A stretch of DNA of 64,000 bases, taken from NCBI GenBank assembly GCA_963816535.1, contig CAWFKW010000003.1, positions 1,240,001-1,304,000 of the forward strand, in the 5' to 3' direction. Below the pieces are notes generated by a model. The model saw only the letters and a program-made list of their open reading frames with translations, ran no database searches and had not been told where the DNA came from. This stretch comes from CAWFKW01 sp963816535. Its GTDB lineage: Bacteria > Bacteroidota > Ignavibacteria > Tepidaquicellales > OLB5. Below, piece by piece: positions 8,239-17,951 of this stretch (the stretch's first letter is position 1; each line of letters opens with the position of its first letter). The position numbers and the translations under genes were made by a program.

Positions 8239-9510
8239 TTGTCCAGGGAAGATAAATCTCCGGCAAATGTATTAGTCGACCATCTTTTCCGTCACGAAGC
8301 GGGAAAGATGGTTTCTGTTCTTACCAGGATTTTCGGGCTCAAACACATCGAAATAGCGGAAGACATTGTTCAGGATACTTTTTTAAAAGCGCTGGATGAA
8401 TGGAGCTTTCACAAGATACCTGAAAATCCGCCAGCATGGCTATACCGGGTGGCAAAGAACAGGACCATTGATATTATAAGGCATCAGAAATATGTGGCTG
8501 AATATGAACAGGAGCTGAACCTACTATTGAAATCAGAATGGACGCTTTCACATTCATTGAATAATTTGTTTTTAGACACTGAAATTGAAGACAGCCAGCT
8601 GAGAATGATATTCACATCATGCCACCCCGGGCTGCCAAAAGAATCTCAAATAGCCCTCACTCTGAAAACGCTGTGTGGATTCAGCGTCAGCGAAATATCA
8701 CGGGCTCTTCTTACAACAGACGCCAATATTAATAAAAGACTGTTCCGTGCAAAGCAAAAGCTGCGCGATGAGAATCTGAAATTTGAAATCCCCGCCGGCA
8801 AAAGGCTTGATGAAAGACTCGACTCGGTTTACAAAGTAATTTATTTACTGTTCAATGAAGGTTACAAGTCATCGGATTCAGATACGGTTATAAGAAAAGA
8901 CTTATGCGCCGAAGCCATAAGGCTTTGTAAGCTTCTTGCAGAGCATCCTGCCGGAAATAAACCTAAAACCTGCGCGCTTCTTGCTCTGATGTGTTTTCAT
9001 GCCGCACGGCTTGACGCAAGGCTGGATGATAACGGGTTCATAATACTTCTTAAAGAACAGGACAGAACTAAATGGGATACGGGCCTAATAAATAAAGGGT
9101 ATGAATATCTCAATGAATCTTCTGAGGGCGATGAGCTCAGCGAATATCACATTGAAGCTGCAATAGCCGCTATTCACGCTTCTGCCGCCTCGTTTGACGA
9201 TACCGACTGGGAAAACGCGTTAAAACTCTATGATATACTTGTTAAAATTAATCCTTCCCCGATCTCAAACCTGAACCGTTCAATTGTTATCGGGCAAATA
9301 AGCGGGCCCCAGGCGGCAATCGAAGAGCTGAAGAAGATAAATGATCTTGACGAATATTACTTATATCACACTACGCTTGCCGAATTCTATTCGCAGCTGG
9401 GCGAAAATGCGCAAGCCCTTGAGCGCCTGAACACAGCTCTGAAACTGACAAAATCTAAGGCGGAAAAGAAGTTAATAAAGGAGAGGATTGAGAGGAATAT
9501 TGCAGGATAA
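8239..9510 (+). CDS. ECF42-type RNA polymerase sigma factor with C-terminal TPR-like extension
   Basis: A 423-residue ECF sigma factor. Region 2 occupies about residues 10-80 ('AEDIVQDTFLKALDEW', 'PPAWLYRVAKNRTID') and region 4 about 115-180 ('LKTLCGFSVSEISRALL', the helix-turn-helix). A C-terminal extension of about 240 residues with helical repeats ('ALLALMCFHAARLDAR' near 255) is the hallmark of the ECF42 group, where it regulates activity in place of an anti-sigma factor. The two DGPF genes upstream support this group. Start TTG at 8239, 4 bases after the previous stop. The last 39 bases overlap the 3' end of the convergent membrane protein gene. Confidence 0.93.
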   Translation: MSREDKSPANVLVDHLFRHEAGKMVSVLTRIFGLKHIEIAEDIVQDTFLKALDEWSFHKIPENPPAWLYRVAKNRTIDIIRHQKYVAEYEQELNLLLKSEWTLSHSLNNLFLDTEIEDSQLRMIFTSCHPGLPKESQIALTLKTLCGFSVSEISRALLTTDANINKRLFRAKQKLRDENLKFEIPAGKRLDERLDSVYKVIYLLFNEGYKSSDSDTVIRKDLCAEAIRLCKLLAEHPAGNKPKTCALLALMCFHAARLDARLDDNGFIILLKEQDRTKWDTGLINKGYEYLNESSEGDELSEYHIEAAIAAIHASAASFDDTDWENALKLYDILVKINPSPISNLNRSIVIGQISGPQAAIEELKKINDLDEYYLYHTTLAEFYSQLGENAQALERLNTALKLTKSKAEKKLIKERIERNIAG

Positions 9511-10971
9511 TTTCAGGCGGCTCACTTTATATATTTTGTAATATCGTGCAGAAGGGTCAGAAATTCCAAGAGAAGGAAATTCCCACTCCTGTATGAAAGA
9601 TAGCTGAAAGCCCCCCATTTTATCAAGCCTGCTTTCTTTTTGCTTATCTCTTACTATTAACCAATCAGCTCCTGTTATTTTCAGGAGGTTTGCAGTGTTT
9701 TCGCGTTCTTCCGCAGGGATCTGCATAATCTTCCTGTTGAGCGTAAGATCTCTGTTTATCAGAGCCGCCGCGTCAATAATATACCTGTTGGAATAATATC
9801 CAATCGCTCCAACGTCATTTACCAGGACTTTATCATTCTTACCTGTTGTTTGCAGGAATTCCCCGATTTTTTCAAAGCAATTCTGAACTCCAAATGTGAA
9901 ATTATCCGTGTGCGGCTTAACGTATTTGTAAAATACAAATTGCGATTGAAACGCAACTAACAAAAAAACTACGATCGATACCGGCAAATAACCAGATTTG
10001 AACCTGCCAATAACAGCTATCCCCGAAATAATAATAAACGGAATAATGATCAGCAAATATCTTGATATGATATCTGCATCGGTTATAACATAAAGCAGGG
10101 TCAATCCTGCGGGCCATATGATCAATAGGGCCCCGGGATCCCATTGCCGTTTCTTCAAAATGACAAAAACAAAAATTATGCTCAAGGCAAGTTCAATAAC
10201 ATTCGACAAAGTAATAACTTCGAATATTCTCTTTAACTGTTCTATGTAGATCTTGGCGCCGAAAGCAAATGTAGCCTTACCAAGAGTAGTATTGGGAAAT
10301 ATTGTTCCGAACGTATTTTCTGCATACATGAGAAACAACCCGACAATAATTCCATACACAGCAATACACAAAGCAAAGCTCTTAAAAGGCGCTTTCCTGA
10401 GCAGAAATACAGCCAGCAGGAGAAACAAAACAAAGCTTTCCGGGCGCACCAGGAAAAAAATCCCCAGCGTGCTAAACGTCAGAACATATTTTTCTGTGAA
10501 CAAAAAGTAAAATATTGCCAGCGCCAGGAATACCGCAAGCGAGGTTTCCATTCCCGTAAAGGACCATCTCAGCATCCATGAATTCATGATGAAAGCTGAT
10601 AAAGCCAGCGATTTCAGTAAGCCTGCGGTTACCTTGTCAACGTAATATTTATCAAATACCAAACCGGCCAAACTGTAAAACATTAGGCAAGACAGAACAA
10701 GAAACAAGAGGTCTGCAAACTTTGCAAACCAGTAACCGTCAATTCCCGCCAAATAACCAGCCGAGATAATCACCGACCACACAGGGCTTGTAATGCCATA
10801 GCTGGGTTCGCCTGCATTAAATGAAAACCCGTTACCTGAAGCAATATTGCGCGCATATTGCATATAAATATATGTATCGTCGGGAGAATAATTGATCTTT
10901 TGAATTAGGTCGGACGAGGCCAAGGTTACGGCAATTGTGAAAAAAATATATGGCAGGTATTTTTTCATCAA
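9472..10971 (-). CDS. GT-C-like multi-pass membrane protein (PDDTYI motif)
   Basis: A 499-residue integral membrane protein with about ten or more hydrophobic segments. The first extracytoplasmic loop carries 'YSPDDTYIYMQYARNI' (residues 28-43) followed by 'GITSPVWS', the acidic-pair arrangement of GT-C glycosyltransferases that use polyprenyl-linked sugars. The C-terminal soluble part (about 360-499) contains 'NDVGAIGYYSNRYIIDAAAL', also seen in related proteins. The gene at 16308 has the same layout ('YSLDDAYIHMAIAKNI' and 'NDIGASNYFADIKCIDLWGL'), so they are paralogues. The donor and acceptor are unknown. The stop lies inside the convergent sigma factor gene. Confidence 0.78.
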   Translation of the reverse strand: MMKKYLPYIFFTIAVTLASSDLIQKINYSPDDTYIYMQYARNIASGNGFSFNAGEPSYGITSPVWSVIISAGYLAGIDGYWFAKFADLLFLVLSCLMFYSLAGLVFDKYYVDKVTAGLLKSLALSAFIMNSWMLRWSFTGMETSLAVFLALAIFYFLFTEKYVLTFSTLGIFFLVRPESFVLFLLLAVFLLRKAPFKSFALCIAVYGIIVGLFLMYAENTFGTIFPNTTLGKATFAFGAKIYIEQLKRIFEVITLSNVIELALSIIFVFVILKKRQWDPGALLIIWPAGLTLLYVITDADIISRYLLIIIPFIIISGIAVIGRFKSGYLPVSIVVFLLVAFQSQFVFYKYVKPHTDNFTFGVQNCFEKIGEFLQTTGKNDKVLVNDVGAIGYYSNRYIIDAAALINRDLTLNRKIMQIPAEERENTANLLKITGADWLIVRDKQKESRLDKMGGFQLSFIQEWEFPSLGISDPSARYYKIYKVSRLKLSCNIPLNPLLY

Positions 10972-11003
10972 GTTATATCCAGGGGCGGCTAATTCCTTAC
11001 AAG

Positions 11004-12248
11004 CTAATTCTTTACAAGTTCATTCTCAAAAGGCTCAAGTACTTCTCCGATTTTCCTTGAACCCGGGAAGAACGCCACAATTTTTTGAAGTATTTCATCC
11101 AGTATCGAATCCGGACATGAAGCTCCGCTGGTAAGAATAATCCTTGTAGGCTCATTATCCCGCTTGATCAGCCAATTACCTGAATGTTTGCTCTCATGTA
11201 AATGTATATCATAGTGGCTTATCGAGTTTTCAGAAATTATTTTATCCGCGCCCGAGATAAAATATGCCGGCAGCTTTTCTTCGCACAATTCAACTATATG
11301 AGACGTGTTTGAACTGTTATACCCTCCTACAATAATGGCGAAATCGGCGCGGCTTTCCACAAGTCCTTCTGTTGCAAGCTGGTTATCGTATGTCGCGTAA
11401 CATAGCGTATCGCTGGTATCTGCAAAATGTACCTTTACGTTTCCTTCACCGTATTTTTCAATCATTATGTTTCTCATCAGGTCGGCAATTGCCTGAGTTT
11501 CCGTTGCAAGCATCGTAGTTTGGTTAACCACACCTACCCTGTCAAGATCATTAGCCACGTCAAATCCTTCGGAATACTTACCTGAAAAAAGGTCATAAAA
11601 TCCAGATTGTTCAATTTTTCCCATTATTATGTCAGCCAAAAGACGTGTTTCTTCAATATTCCTCACTATAATTGTAGGTGAGTCTTTTCTTGAATGTGAA
11701 AATGTGGCAATAGTTTCTTCATGGTCATATTTGCCGTGCACTATTATAGTATAACCTTTTTCGCCCAGGAATTCAGCCCTGTTCCATACCTTTTCAACGA
11801 AAGGGCAAGTTGTATCATATAAATAAGGGTCAATTCCGCGTTCTTTCAAAATCTGCTGAATTTCCAACGTTGTGCCAAATGCCGGAACTATTACAATATC
11901 ATCTTCTTTTAATTCGCTCCATGGTATAATCTGCTTGCCGTTATGCTCTCTTAAGAAACGCACGCCTCTTTGCCTTAAATCCTCGTTTACGTTGGGGTTA
12001 TGTATCATCTCGCTAAGAAGATAAATATTCTTGCCATTGTTATTTTCGACTGTTTTATAAGCTATCTCAATTGCGTTTTCAACTCCGTAACAAAATCCAA
12101 AATGCCGTGCAATAAGAAATTTGACCGGTCCGAAATCAAGCTCAGTTGGCGTGTAGTCTTTTTTGCGCGGGTCCATTATCTTTCGCGCGTTCTTTACAAT
12201 CGAAATTATAGGACTCCGGTAATAAGCCGGGATGTCAAATTTCTTCAT
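11004..12248 (-). CDS. ispH: 4-hydroxy-3-methylbut-2-enyl diphosphate reductase (long form)
   Basis: IspH (LytB) reduces HMBPP to IPP and DMAPP, the last step of the MEP pathway, with a [4Fe-4S] cluster. The three cluster cysteines are C53 ('HFGFCYGVENA'), C148 ('YDTTCPF') and C378 ('SGASCPDS'). At 414 residues, with an N-terminal extension of about 40 residues, it belongs to the long plant/cyanobacterial-type branch rather than the 310-residue E. coli type. It follows hutU with a 12-base gap on the same strand. IspG, its upstream enzyme, is at 582-2582. Confidence 0.96.
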   Translation of the reverse strand: MKKFDIPAYYRSPIISIVKNARKIMDPRKKDYTPTELDFGPVKFLIARHFGFCYGVENAIEIAYKTVENNNGKNIYLLSEMIHNPNVNEDLRQRGVRFLREHNGKQIIPWSELKEDDIVIVPAFGTTLEIQQILKERGIDPYLYDTTCPFVEKVWNRAEFLGEKGYTIIVHGKYDHEETIATFSHSRKDSPTIIVRNIEETRLLADIIMGKIEQSGFYDLFSGKYSEGFDVANDLDRVGVVNQTTMLATETQAIADLMRNIMIEKYGEGNVKVHFADTSDTLCYATYDNQLATEGLVESRADFAIIVGGYNSSNTSHIVELCEEKLPAYFISGADKIISENSISHYDIHLHESKHSGNWLIKRDNEPTRIILTSGASCPDSILDEILQKIVAFFPGSRKIGEVLEPFENELVKN

Positions 12249-12260
12249 CTAATTTATAAA

Positions 12261-13913
12261 CTATTTAATCATTGGCATTTCAATGCCGAATTTCTTTTGG
12301 TTGGCAATAGCTTCTTCGTACCCGGCGTCTGCATGCCTCACAATACCCATGGCGGGGTCGTAATTCAAAACTCTTCCCAGTTTTTCCTCTGCTTCCTTAG
12401 TTCCGTCGGCGACTATCACCATGCCGGCATGAATCGATAAGCCAATACCCACGCCTCCGCCATGATGAAGCGAAACCCAGCTTGCTCCCCCGATCGCATT
12501 CATAGCAAAATTGAGGATTGGCCAGTCGGCAATCGCATCCGAACCGTCTTTCATTTTCTCGGTCTCTCTGTTAGGAGAGGCAACACTTCCGCAATCAAGG
12601 TGGTCGCGGCCAATGACAATAGGCGCTTTCACTTTACCTTCCCTAACCAGGTCGTTAAATATCTTTCCCATCTTTGCCCTCTCGCCGTACCCAAGCCAGC
12701 AAATCCTTGACGGCAACCCCTGGAAATGAACTTTCTTCTGCGCGTGCCCGATCCATCTTGCAAGAGCTTTATTTTCCGGGAAAGTCTTCAATACATATTC
12801 ATCGGTCGTAAAAATATCATTCGGGTCGCCTGATAATGCGGCCCAGCGGAAGGGACCTTTGCCGTCGCAGAAAAGAGGGCGGATATACTCGGGCACAAAA
12901 CCAGGAATTTCAAAAGCCGATTTGAAACAATTATTGTAAGCCTCGCCTCTTATATTATTTCCATAATCAAATACCACCGCTCCGCGATTCATGAATTCAA
13001 ACATAGCCTTGCAGTGAACCACGACCGTTTTTCTCGCAAGCTCAATGTATTTATCAGGGTCCTTCTTTCTTAACTCAAACGCAACATCTAATCTCATGTT
13101 CATCGGGACATACCCGTTCAGCATATCGTGCGCCGAAGTTTGGTCGGTAACAACATCCGGAATTATATTTTTCCTTAACAATTCAGGAAGAACTTCAGCC
13201 GCATTTCCCACCAGGCCGACGGATAAAGCGTGTTTATTTTGTTTTGCGTCAAGTATCCATTTCAAAGCCTCATCAAGATTTTCGGTCATCTTATCGCAAT
13301 ACCCGGTATCGATGCGTTTCTGGATCATGTTCTTATCAACTTCCACGCCAAGAAAAACGGCGCCGTTCATTGTTGCAGCAAGCGGCTGCGCGCCGCCCAT
13401 TCCGCCCAGGCCGGATGTAAGAACAAATCTTCCTGCAAGCGAGCCATCAAAATGTTTATTGGCGCACGCCGCAAACGTCTCGTATGTGCCCTGCAGAATT
13501 CCCTGAGATCCGATATAAATCCATGAACCCGCCGTCATTTGTCCGTACATGGTGAGTCCCAGGGCATCGAGCCTTCTGAATTCATCCCATGTCGCCCAGG
13601 CCGGGACCAGTTGTGCGTTGGAAATAATTACGCGCGGGGCGTTTGTATGAGTTTTAAAAATTGCGACAGGTTTACCGGACTGCACAAGCAGGGTTTCGTC
13701 TGATTCCAGACTCTTTAGCGATTCAACGATCTTATCATAACACTCCCAGTTTCTGGCAGCTTTACCGCCGCCGCCATAAACTATTAAATCATCGGGCCGC
13801 TCAGCAACTTCTGCGTCTAAGTTATTCATTAACATGCGCATAGCCGCTTCGGCCTGCCAATTTTTGCAAGAAAGCGTTGTTCCGGTCGGAGCTTTTATAT
13901 TTCTTTTTGCCAT
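12261..13913 (-). CDS. hutU: Urocanate hydratase
   Basis: Urocanase adds water to urocanate in histidine breakdown, using tightly bound NAD+ as electrophile. The 550-residue length matches the family. Visible signatures are the NAD-binding 'TSGLGGMGGAQPLAA' (about residues 165-180), 'CWLGYGERAKMG', the active-site cysteine C441 in 'RDHLDCGSVASP' and the glycine-rich 'LHHGGGVGIG' (about 482). No hutH, hutI or hutG is nearby, so the other pathway steps must lie elsewhere. It is followed after 12 bases by ispH on the same strand, which may share its transcript. Confidence 0.97.
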   Translation of the reverse strand: MAKRNIKAPTGTTLSCKNWQAEAAMRMLMNNLDAEVAERPDDLIVYGGGGKAARNWECYDKIVESLKSLESDETLLVQSGKPVAIFKTHTNAPRVIISNAQLVPAWATWDEFRRLDALGLTMYGQMTAGSWIYIGSQGILQGTYETFAACANKHFDGSLAGRFVLTSGLGGMGGAQPLAATMNGAVFLGVEVDKNMIQKRIDTGYCDKMTENLDEALKWILDAKQNKHALSVGLVGNAAEVLPELLRKNIIPDVVTDQTSAHDMLNGYVPMNMRLDVAFELRKKDPDKYIELARKTVVVHCKAMFEFMNRGAVVFDYGNNIRGEAYNNCFKSAFEIPGFVPEYIRPLFCDGKGPFRWAALSGDPNDIFTTDEYVLKTFPENKALARWIGHAQKKVHFQGLPSRICWLGYGERAKMGKIFNDLVREGKVKAPIVIGRDHLDCGSVASPNRETEKMKDGSDAIADWPILNFAMNAIGGASWVSLHHGGGVGIGLSIHAGMVIVADGTKEAEEKLGRVLNYDPAMGIVRHADAGYEEAIANQKKFGIEMPMIK

Positions 13914-14062
13914 AATCTATTGTGATTAATACATAAAGATAGGAAAAATAATCGGGGATTTACAGGAAGAAAGAACATCGGTAAATTCGGCGTGCAGATA
14001 CAACTTCTACTGGAAGAGCAACATTAATCAAATTCTTTTTGGATTTGCAAAATAATCAATAT

Positions 14063-14827
14063 CTATTTTATCTTTGGCAGTTCCAGAGAAGTGTCAATTT
14101 TTTCCTGTTCGCGCCATAGGGCCATACAGGGGAATTTGTTTTCATATAAAGGCCGGCTCATCATTATGGAATCTACGCCGAATCTTTCAAGTTCCTGCAT
14201 CCTCCTTAGATCAAGATAGCCCCCTATCCCTCCGGCGGCCGTTATCTTTAGTTTCGTAAGTGCGGCCATTTCCACAATTCCTTCAAAGTTAGGGCCCAAA
14301 AAAGTGCCCACTCTTGAGACATCCTGGTAAATAATTCTTTCAATGCCCAGGGCTTTCATCGCAAGCGCAAAGTCGACTCCTTTTATGTCTGTTTGATTCA
14401 CCCAGCCATTCTTCACAAGATAACCGTCTCTTACATCCACGCCTATAACAACCTGTCTCGGCCCAAACTCTTCCATCGCCTTGCGGACAAGATCGATATT
14501 ATCGATAGCAGACGTGCCTATAACTATTCTATAAACCCCGACTTCTTTAATCAGCTGTTTAGCCGTTTCATATGTTCTTATTCCGCCGCCAATTTGAACA
14601 GGCACGCCAACTGAGTCGACTATATCTTTTATTATCCGGGAGTTATTCCTGTCCCCTGAATAAGCTCCATTCAGATCCGTTATGTGAATCACCTTAGCGT
14701 TCTCTTTCCTGAACAGCTTTGCCATATTGATCGGGCTCTCGGAATAATACATGGTTTTATCGGCAAGTCCTTCGACCACCCTTACGCACTTGCCGTCTTT
14801 GATATCTATAGCGGGGATAATTAACAT
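14063..14827 (-). CDS. HisA-like phosphoribosyl isomerase lacking the usual second catalytic Asp
   Basis: A 254-residue (beta/alpha)8 barrel of the HisA/HisF family. It matches HisA best: 'IPAIDIKDGKCVR' with D8, the phosphate site 'QIGGGIR' (78-84), 'VIGVDVRDG' (128-135) and 'ITAAGGIGG' (195-203). HisA isomerises ProFAR to PRFAR in histidine synthesis. The position corresponding to the second catalytic Asp, normally 'SRDGT', reads 'SRVGT' with V173 (codon GTG). The last phosphate loop reads 'MSRPLYENKF' in place of 'GRALYEGKF'. No other his gene is nearby. It may be a diverged HisA or a paralogue with another role. It lies 12 bases after the preceding membrane protein gene. Confidence 0.8.
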   Translation of the reverse strand: MLIIPAIDIKDGKCVRVVEGLADKTMYYSESPINMAKLFRKENAKVIHITDLNGAYSGDRNNSRIIKDIVDSVGVPVQIGGGIRTYETAKQLIKEVGVYRIVIGTSAIDNIDLVRKAMEEFGPRQVVIGVDVRDGYLVKNGWVNQTDIKGVDFALAMKALGIERIIYQDVSRVGTFLGPNFEGIVEMAALTKLKITAAGGIGGYLDLRRMQELERFGVDSIMMSRPLYENKFPCMALWREQEKIDTSLELPKIK

Positions 14828-14839
14828 AGCGCTATAAAA

Positions 14840-16267
14840 TTAATAATTTCTCTTAGTATAAACAGTAACATTTTTATACTCAAAATTCTTTACATAATTA
14901 TTTTCGATGGTTTCTAATGAGCCTTCAAGGTGGGATTTGTTAAATTTATCATAAATAATAATATCCGGAACTTTGTTCTTAATAGCCGACAGATAATCCG
15001 AATTTGATGATAGTTTGCGCATTGAAGCCGATTCGGGCTCAATAAAAGGAACGGTATATTGAGCAAGATAATTATCCGCAAACAAAGGCATTTTAGAGCT
15101 ATAAACAGAGTAGCCTTCCCAGCTGCTTAGAATGGTTTTACCCGGGAATCCGGAAACTTTCTCCGCGAGACTGTGCATCTCGACGGGGTTTAGCATCCCT
15201 TCTTCTTTGCCTAAGAACCTGTATCTCAAATTAATATCGCTGAGGGGTATAAATAATATGTAAACAAGGCAGATTAGCGCTTTTACATTAAAATCCGGTT
15301 TCAGTTTTAAAAGTTTTATTAATCTTGCTTCTGTTAGATCAATCCTGTCGAAAAGCATAATTAATAACATCGGGGTTATAACGCATAAATATTCCGGCAG
15401 CATTTGAGCGAAAAGATGAATCAGAACATACACCGCCATATTTATCAAAATAAATATCTCAAAAAAGCTGTAACGGAAACCTGAGATTGCCAGTAATATT
15501 ATTATTATTAAGTTCTGCGGGATAATGAAAAAGGTCAGGTACTTTTGCAGGCTTATTCCAAACGGCTCCAGGAAATTATCACGCGCTAATAAATTAATTT
15601 TTATAATATTAAAATACAGCGTGTCCGGGTTTTTCAGGTAAAGAGCCAGCGCAATTATAAACACAATTGCCGGGAAAACGCAAACCTGAATTACAGATGA
15701 ATAAGATCTTTTCTTCCAGAGCAAGTACGCCGAATAAGACAGGAATATTACAAGATTTAACAGAAAAACTATCTTTGTAAATACCAGAATTGTAAAAAAT
15801 AAACCGGAAAGTATTAAATATAGCTTCCTGTCAGGATTATCCAGAAATAATTTGAATGCAGAAAGCGCTGAGATCAGCAGCAGAATAGAGAGCGCATAAA
15901 TTCGGATGGTAACCCCCCAGTCCCATAAAAATGCATTCGTGAAAAAAAGAATACCAAGCAATAATGACTTCTTTCTGTTTAAGCCAGGTAAGATAAATTT
16001 CCGGATTACCGCATACGATAATACAACTAATATTATTGAAAGCAGCCTCCCTGCCGCCAGGCTCCAGAAACCATATAGTGAAGCAATTGAATACACATAA
16101 AGCATCACGGGCATTTGATGGAAGGGGAAATCAAAATACGGAGATCTTCCGTTCATGATGTTAGAAGCGCTGACTGTGTAATAAGGTTCATCGGGGTTTA
16201 GGGGTCTTATTGCTGCAAAAGCAAGCGACAAAAGTATCAAAGCGGCGTAAATGAAATACCTTTTCAT
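14840..16267 (-). CDS. GT-C/PMT-like membrane glycosyltransferase
   Basis: A 475-residue integral membrane protein with about ten hydrophobic segments. After the first segment the loop reads 'RPLNPDEPYYTVSASNIM' (residues 22-39), carrying the D-E pair typical of PMT/ArnT-like GT-C enzymes that transfer sugars from polyprenyl phosphates in the periplasm. The C-terminal soluble part (about 365-475) has no clear motif beyond 'ILSSWEGYSVYSSKMPLFAD'. It is followed after 12 bases by the HisA-like gene and preceded by another GT-C-like gene, all on the minus strand. The sugar and acceptor are unknown. Confidence 0.75.
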   Translation of the reverse strand: MKRYFIYAALILLSLAFAAIRPLNPDEPYYTVSASNIMNGRSPYFDFPFHQMPVMLYVYSIASLYGFWSLAAGRLLSIILVVLSYAVIRKFILPGLNRKKSLLLGILFFTNAFLWDWGVTIRIYALSILLLISALSAFKLFLDNPDRKLYLILSGLFFTILVFTKIVFLLNLVIFLSYSAYLLWKKRSYSSVIQVCVFPAIVFIIALALYLKNPDTLYFNIIKINLLARDNFLEPFGISLQKYLTFFIIPQNLIIIILLAISGFRYSFFEIFILINMAVYVLIHLFAQMLPEYLCVITPMLLIMLFDRIDLTEARLIKLLKLKPDFNVKALICLVYILFIPLSDINLRYRFLGKEEGMLNPVEMHSLAEKVSGFPGKTILSSWEGYSVYSSKMPLFADNYLAQYTVPFIEPESASMRKLSSNSDYLSAIKNKVPDIIIYDKFNKSHLEGSLETIENNYVKNFEYKNVTVYTKRNY

Positions 16268-16307
16268 TAGTAAAACAATAAATTGACCGGCGGTTTCCGG
16301 TTTGGAT

Positions 16308-17936
16308 TCAGTTTGTTACGTGCCATATTGACTGGCTTACATCGGACGGAAGACTTTGAGAGTATTGCTTTAGAAATCCCTCAAGTCTCTGCGCTTCTAT
16401 CCGGCTGACTGCGTAAAATGAAACAACATCGTCTCCTGCAATGATATTATTCGAAATTTTCCATCGGCCTGTTTTTATCCATTCCGATGGAAGAATTGAG
16501 CCTCCTTCTTCATCAAACCATGAATCATAAACAATGGCAATTTTTACGTCTTCCTTTTGCGTTATCTCTCTTATAATGCCGCTGTCAAAATTGCCTTCTC
16601 TTCTTATCTTCGATATCTGCAGATTACTAAGCCCCCACAAGTCAATACATTTTATATCTGCAAAGTAATTGGAAGCTCCAATATCATTTAATGCAACTCC
16701 TTCATTTTGGTAAAACTTACTGAGAAACGACGCCATCTGGAATTGCTGTTCATAAATGTTGTTTGAAGTTGTCGGCGCCTGGGATGTTAGCCTGAAACCA
16801 TTGTATGAAAGCAAGCATATAACCAGTATCAAAAAAACAATTGATAATTTGGCTTTCAAACTTTTTACTTTACCTGTGGAAAAAGAAAAAGTTTCCTTCC
16901 TGAGCAGTAATATAACAACCAACAGCAGCAGGGAAACCAGGAAAGACTGATACCTGTAAGACCATCCTGACCGGGCATAAACCAGGTAAAGAACAACATT
17001 GGCCCCGAACAAAAACAGGATATTGAACCGCACTGATTTAAGCGACGGCGGCTTCCTGATCCAAATGTATATTGTTCCTGATAAAACAAACAAAACAAAC
17101 GCTATGGATACAACGACAAATACTTTAAACGGCATAAAGGAGCTTGACAAAGCAGAAACAAATCTTATAAAATCGCCTAAGGAGTAAACATCCGGCAAAC
17201 TGCCTTTCAACAGCAGGGAATTGGGAAAAAACGACCATCCTTTTGAAATGGAATAAATGCCGAATGCAAAAATTGGTATTAATGGCAGTACCGTCAAACA
17301 CAACGCCGTCCAGAACCTTTTTTGCAATATGAACAGGAATGCGGACGCGGCAACTATGACAATTCCTTCATACCTGATAACAGGAAGCAAAATACCCAGA
17401 GAAACAACGGCCGCAATTAACCGCAAATTCTTCCCGTCAGCAGAGAGAAGAAGGGAGGCATAATAAAGAAACATTATAGCCGCCAATATATGCAATACGT
17501 GCTCCAAACCTGTAAATGCCAGCGGCAGTAAAGGAGGCAATATTATGAAACAACACAGTATTGAAAAATTAAACCAGCCTGGGAATCCCCTGCTTTTTAA
17601 AATAACATAAATAAAAACCAAAATTAAAACTGCAAAAATAATATTCAATATAAGAGGAACCATTTGAGAAGCGCCGAAAATCCTGAATATTAATGCAAGC
17701 ATTGAGGTCCATAACAGCGATGAAGAGCTGGAACTGAACTCGTATTTAGTCACGCCCCAAATCCCATGTAATGCAATATTCTTGGCGATAGCCATATGTA
17801 TATAAGCGTCATCGAGCGAATATATTAAGTGAGACTGGTTTTTAGAAAATGATATCCATAGTAAAGCGGTGAGTAGAACCCCGAAGATTCCGCAGGCGGT
17901 TAATACGGGCCAATGTTTCTTACAGAAAATACACAT
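16308..17936 (-). CDS. GT-C-like multi-pass membrane protein (LDDAYI motif)
   Basis: A 542-residue membrane protein paralogous to the one at 9472-10971. It has an N-terminal helix, the loop motif 'YSLDDAYIHMAIAKNI' (about residues 39-54), about ten hydrophobic segments, and a soluble C-terminal region with 'VALNDIGASNYFADIKCIDL' near residue 415. The layout fits GT-C glycosyltransferases. The serine run 'FSSSSSSLLW' follows where the paralogue has 'YGITSPVWS'. A terminator-like hairpin at 17952-17983 separates it from the upstream secreted protein gene, so it probably has its own promoter. The function is inferred by fold only. Confidence 0.72.
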   Translation of the reverse strand: MCIFCKKHWPVLTACGIFGVLLTALLWISFSKNQSHLIYSLDDAYIHMAIAKNIALHGIWGVTKYEFSSSSSSLLWTSMLALIFRIFGASQMVPLILNIIFAVLILVFIYVILKSRGFPGWFNFSILCCFIILPPLLPLAFTGLEHVLHILAAIMFLYYASLLLSADGKNLRLIAAVVSLGILLPVIRYEGIVIVAASAFLFILQKRFWTALCLTVLPLIPIFAFGIYSISKGWSFFPNSLLLKGSLPDVYSLGDFIRFVSALSSSFMPFKVFVVVSIAFVLFVLSGTIYIWIRKPPSLKSVRFNILFLFGANVVLYLVYARSGWSYRYQSFLVSLLLLVVILLLRKETFSFSTGKVKSLKAKLSIVFLILVICLLSYNGFRLTSQAPTTSNNIYEQQFQMASFLSKFYQNEGVALNDIGASNYFADIKCIDLWGLSNLQISKIRREGNFDSGIIREITQKEDVKIAIVYDSWFDEEGGSILPSEWIKTGRWKISNNIIAGDDVVSFYAVSRIEAQRLEGFLKQYSQSLPSDVSQSIWHVTN

Positions 17937-17951
17937 TCTATATCCAATAAA

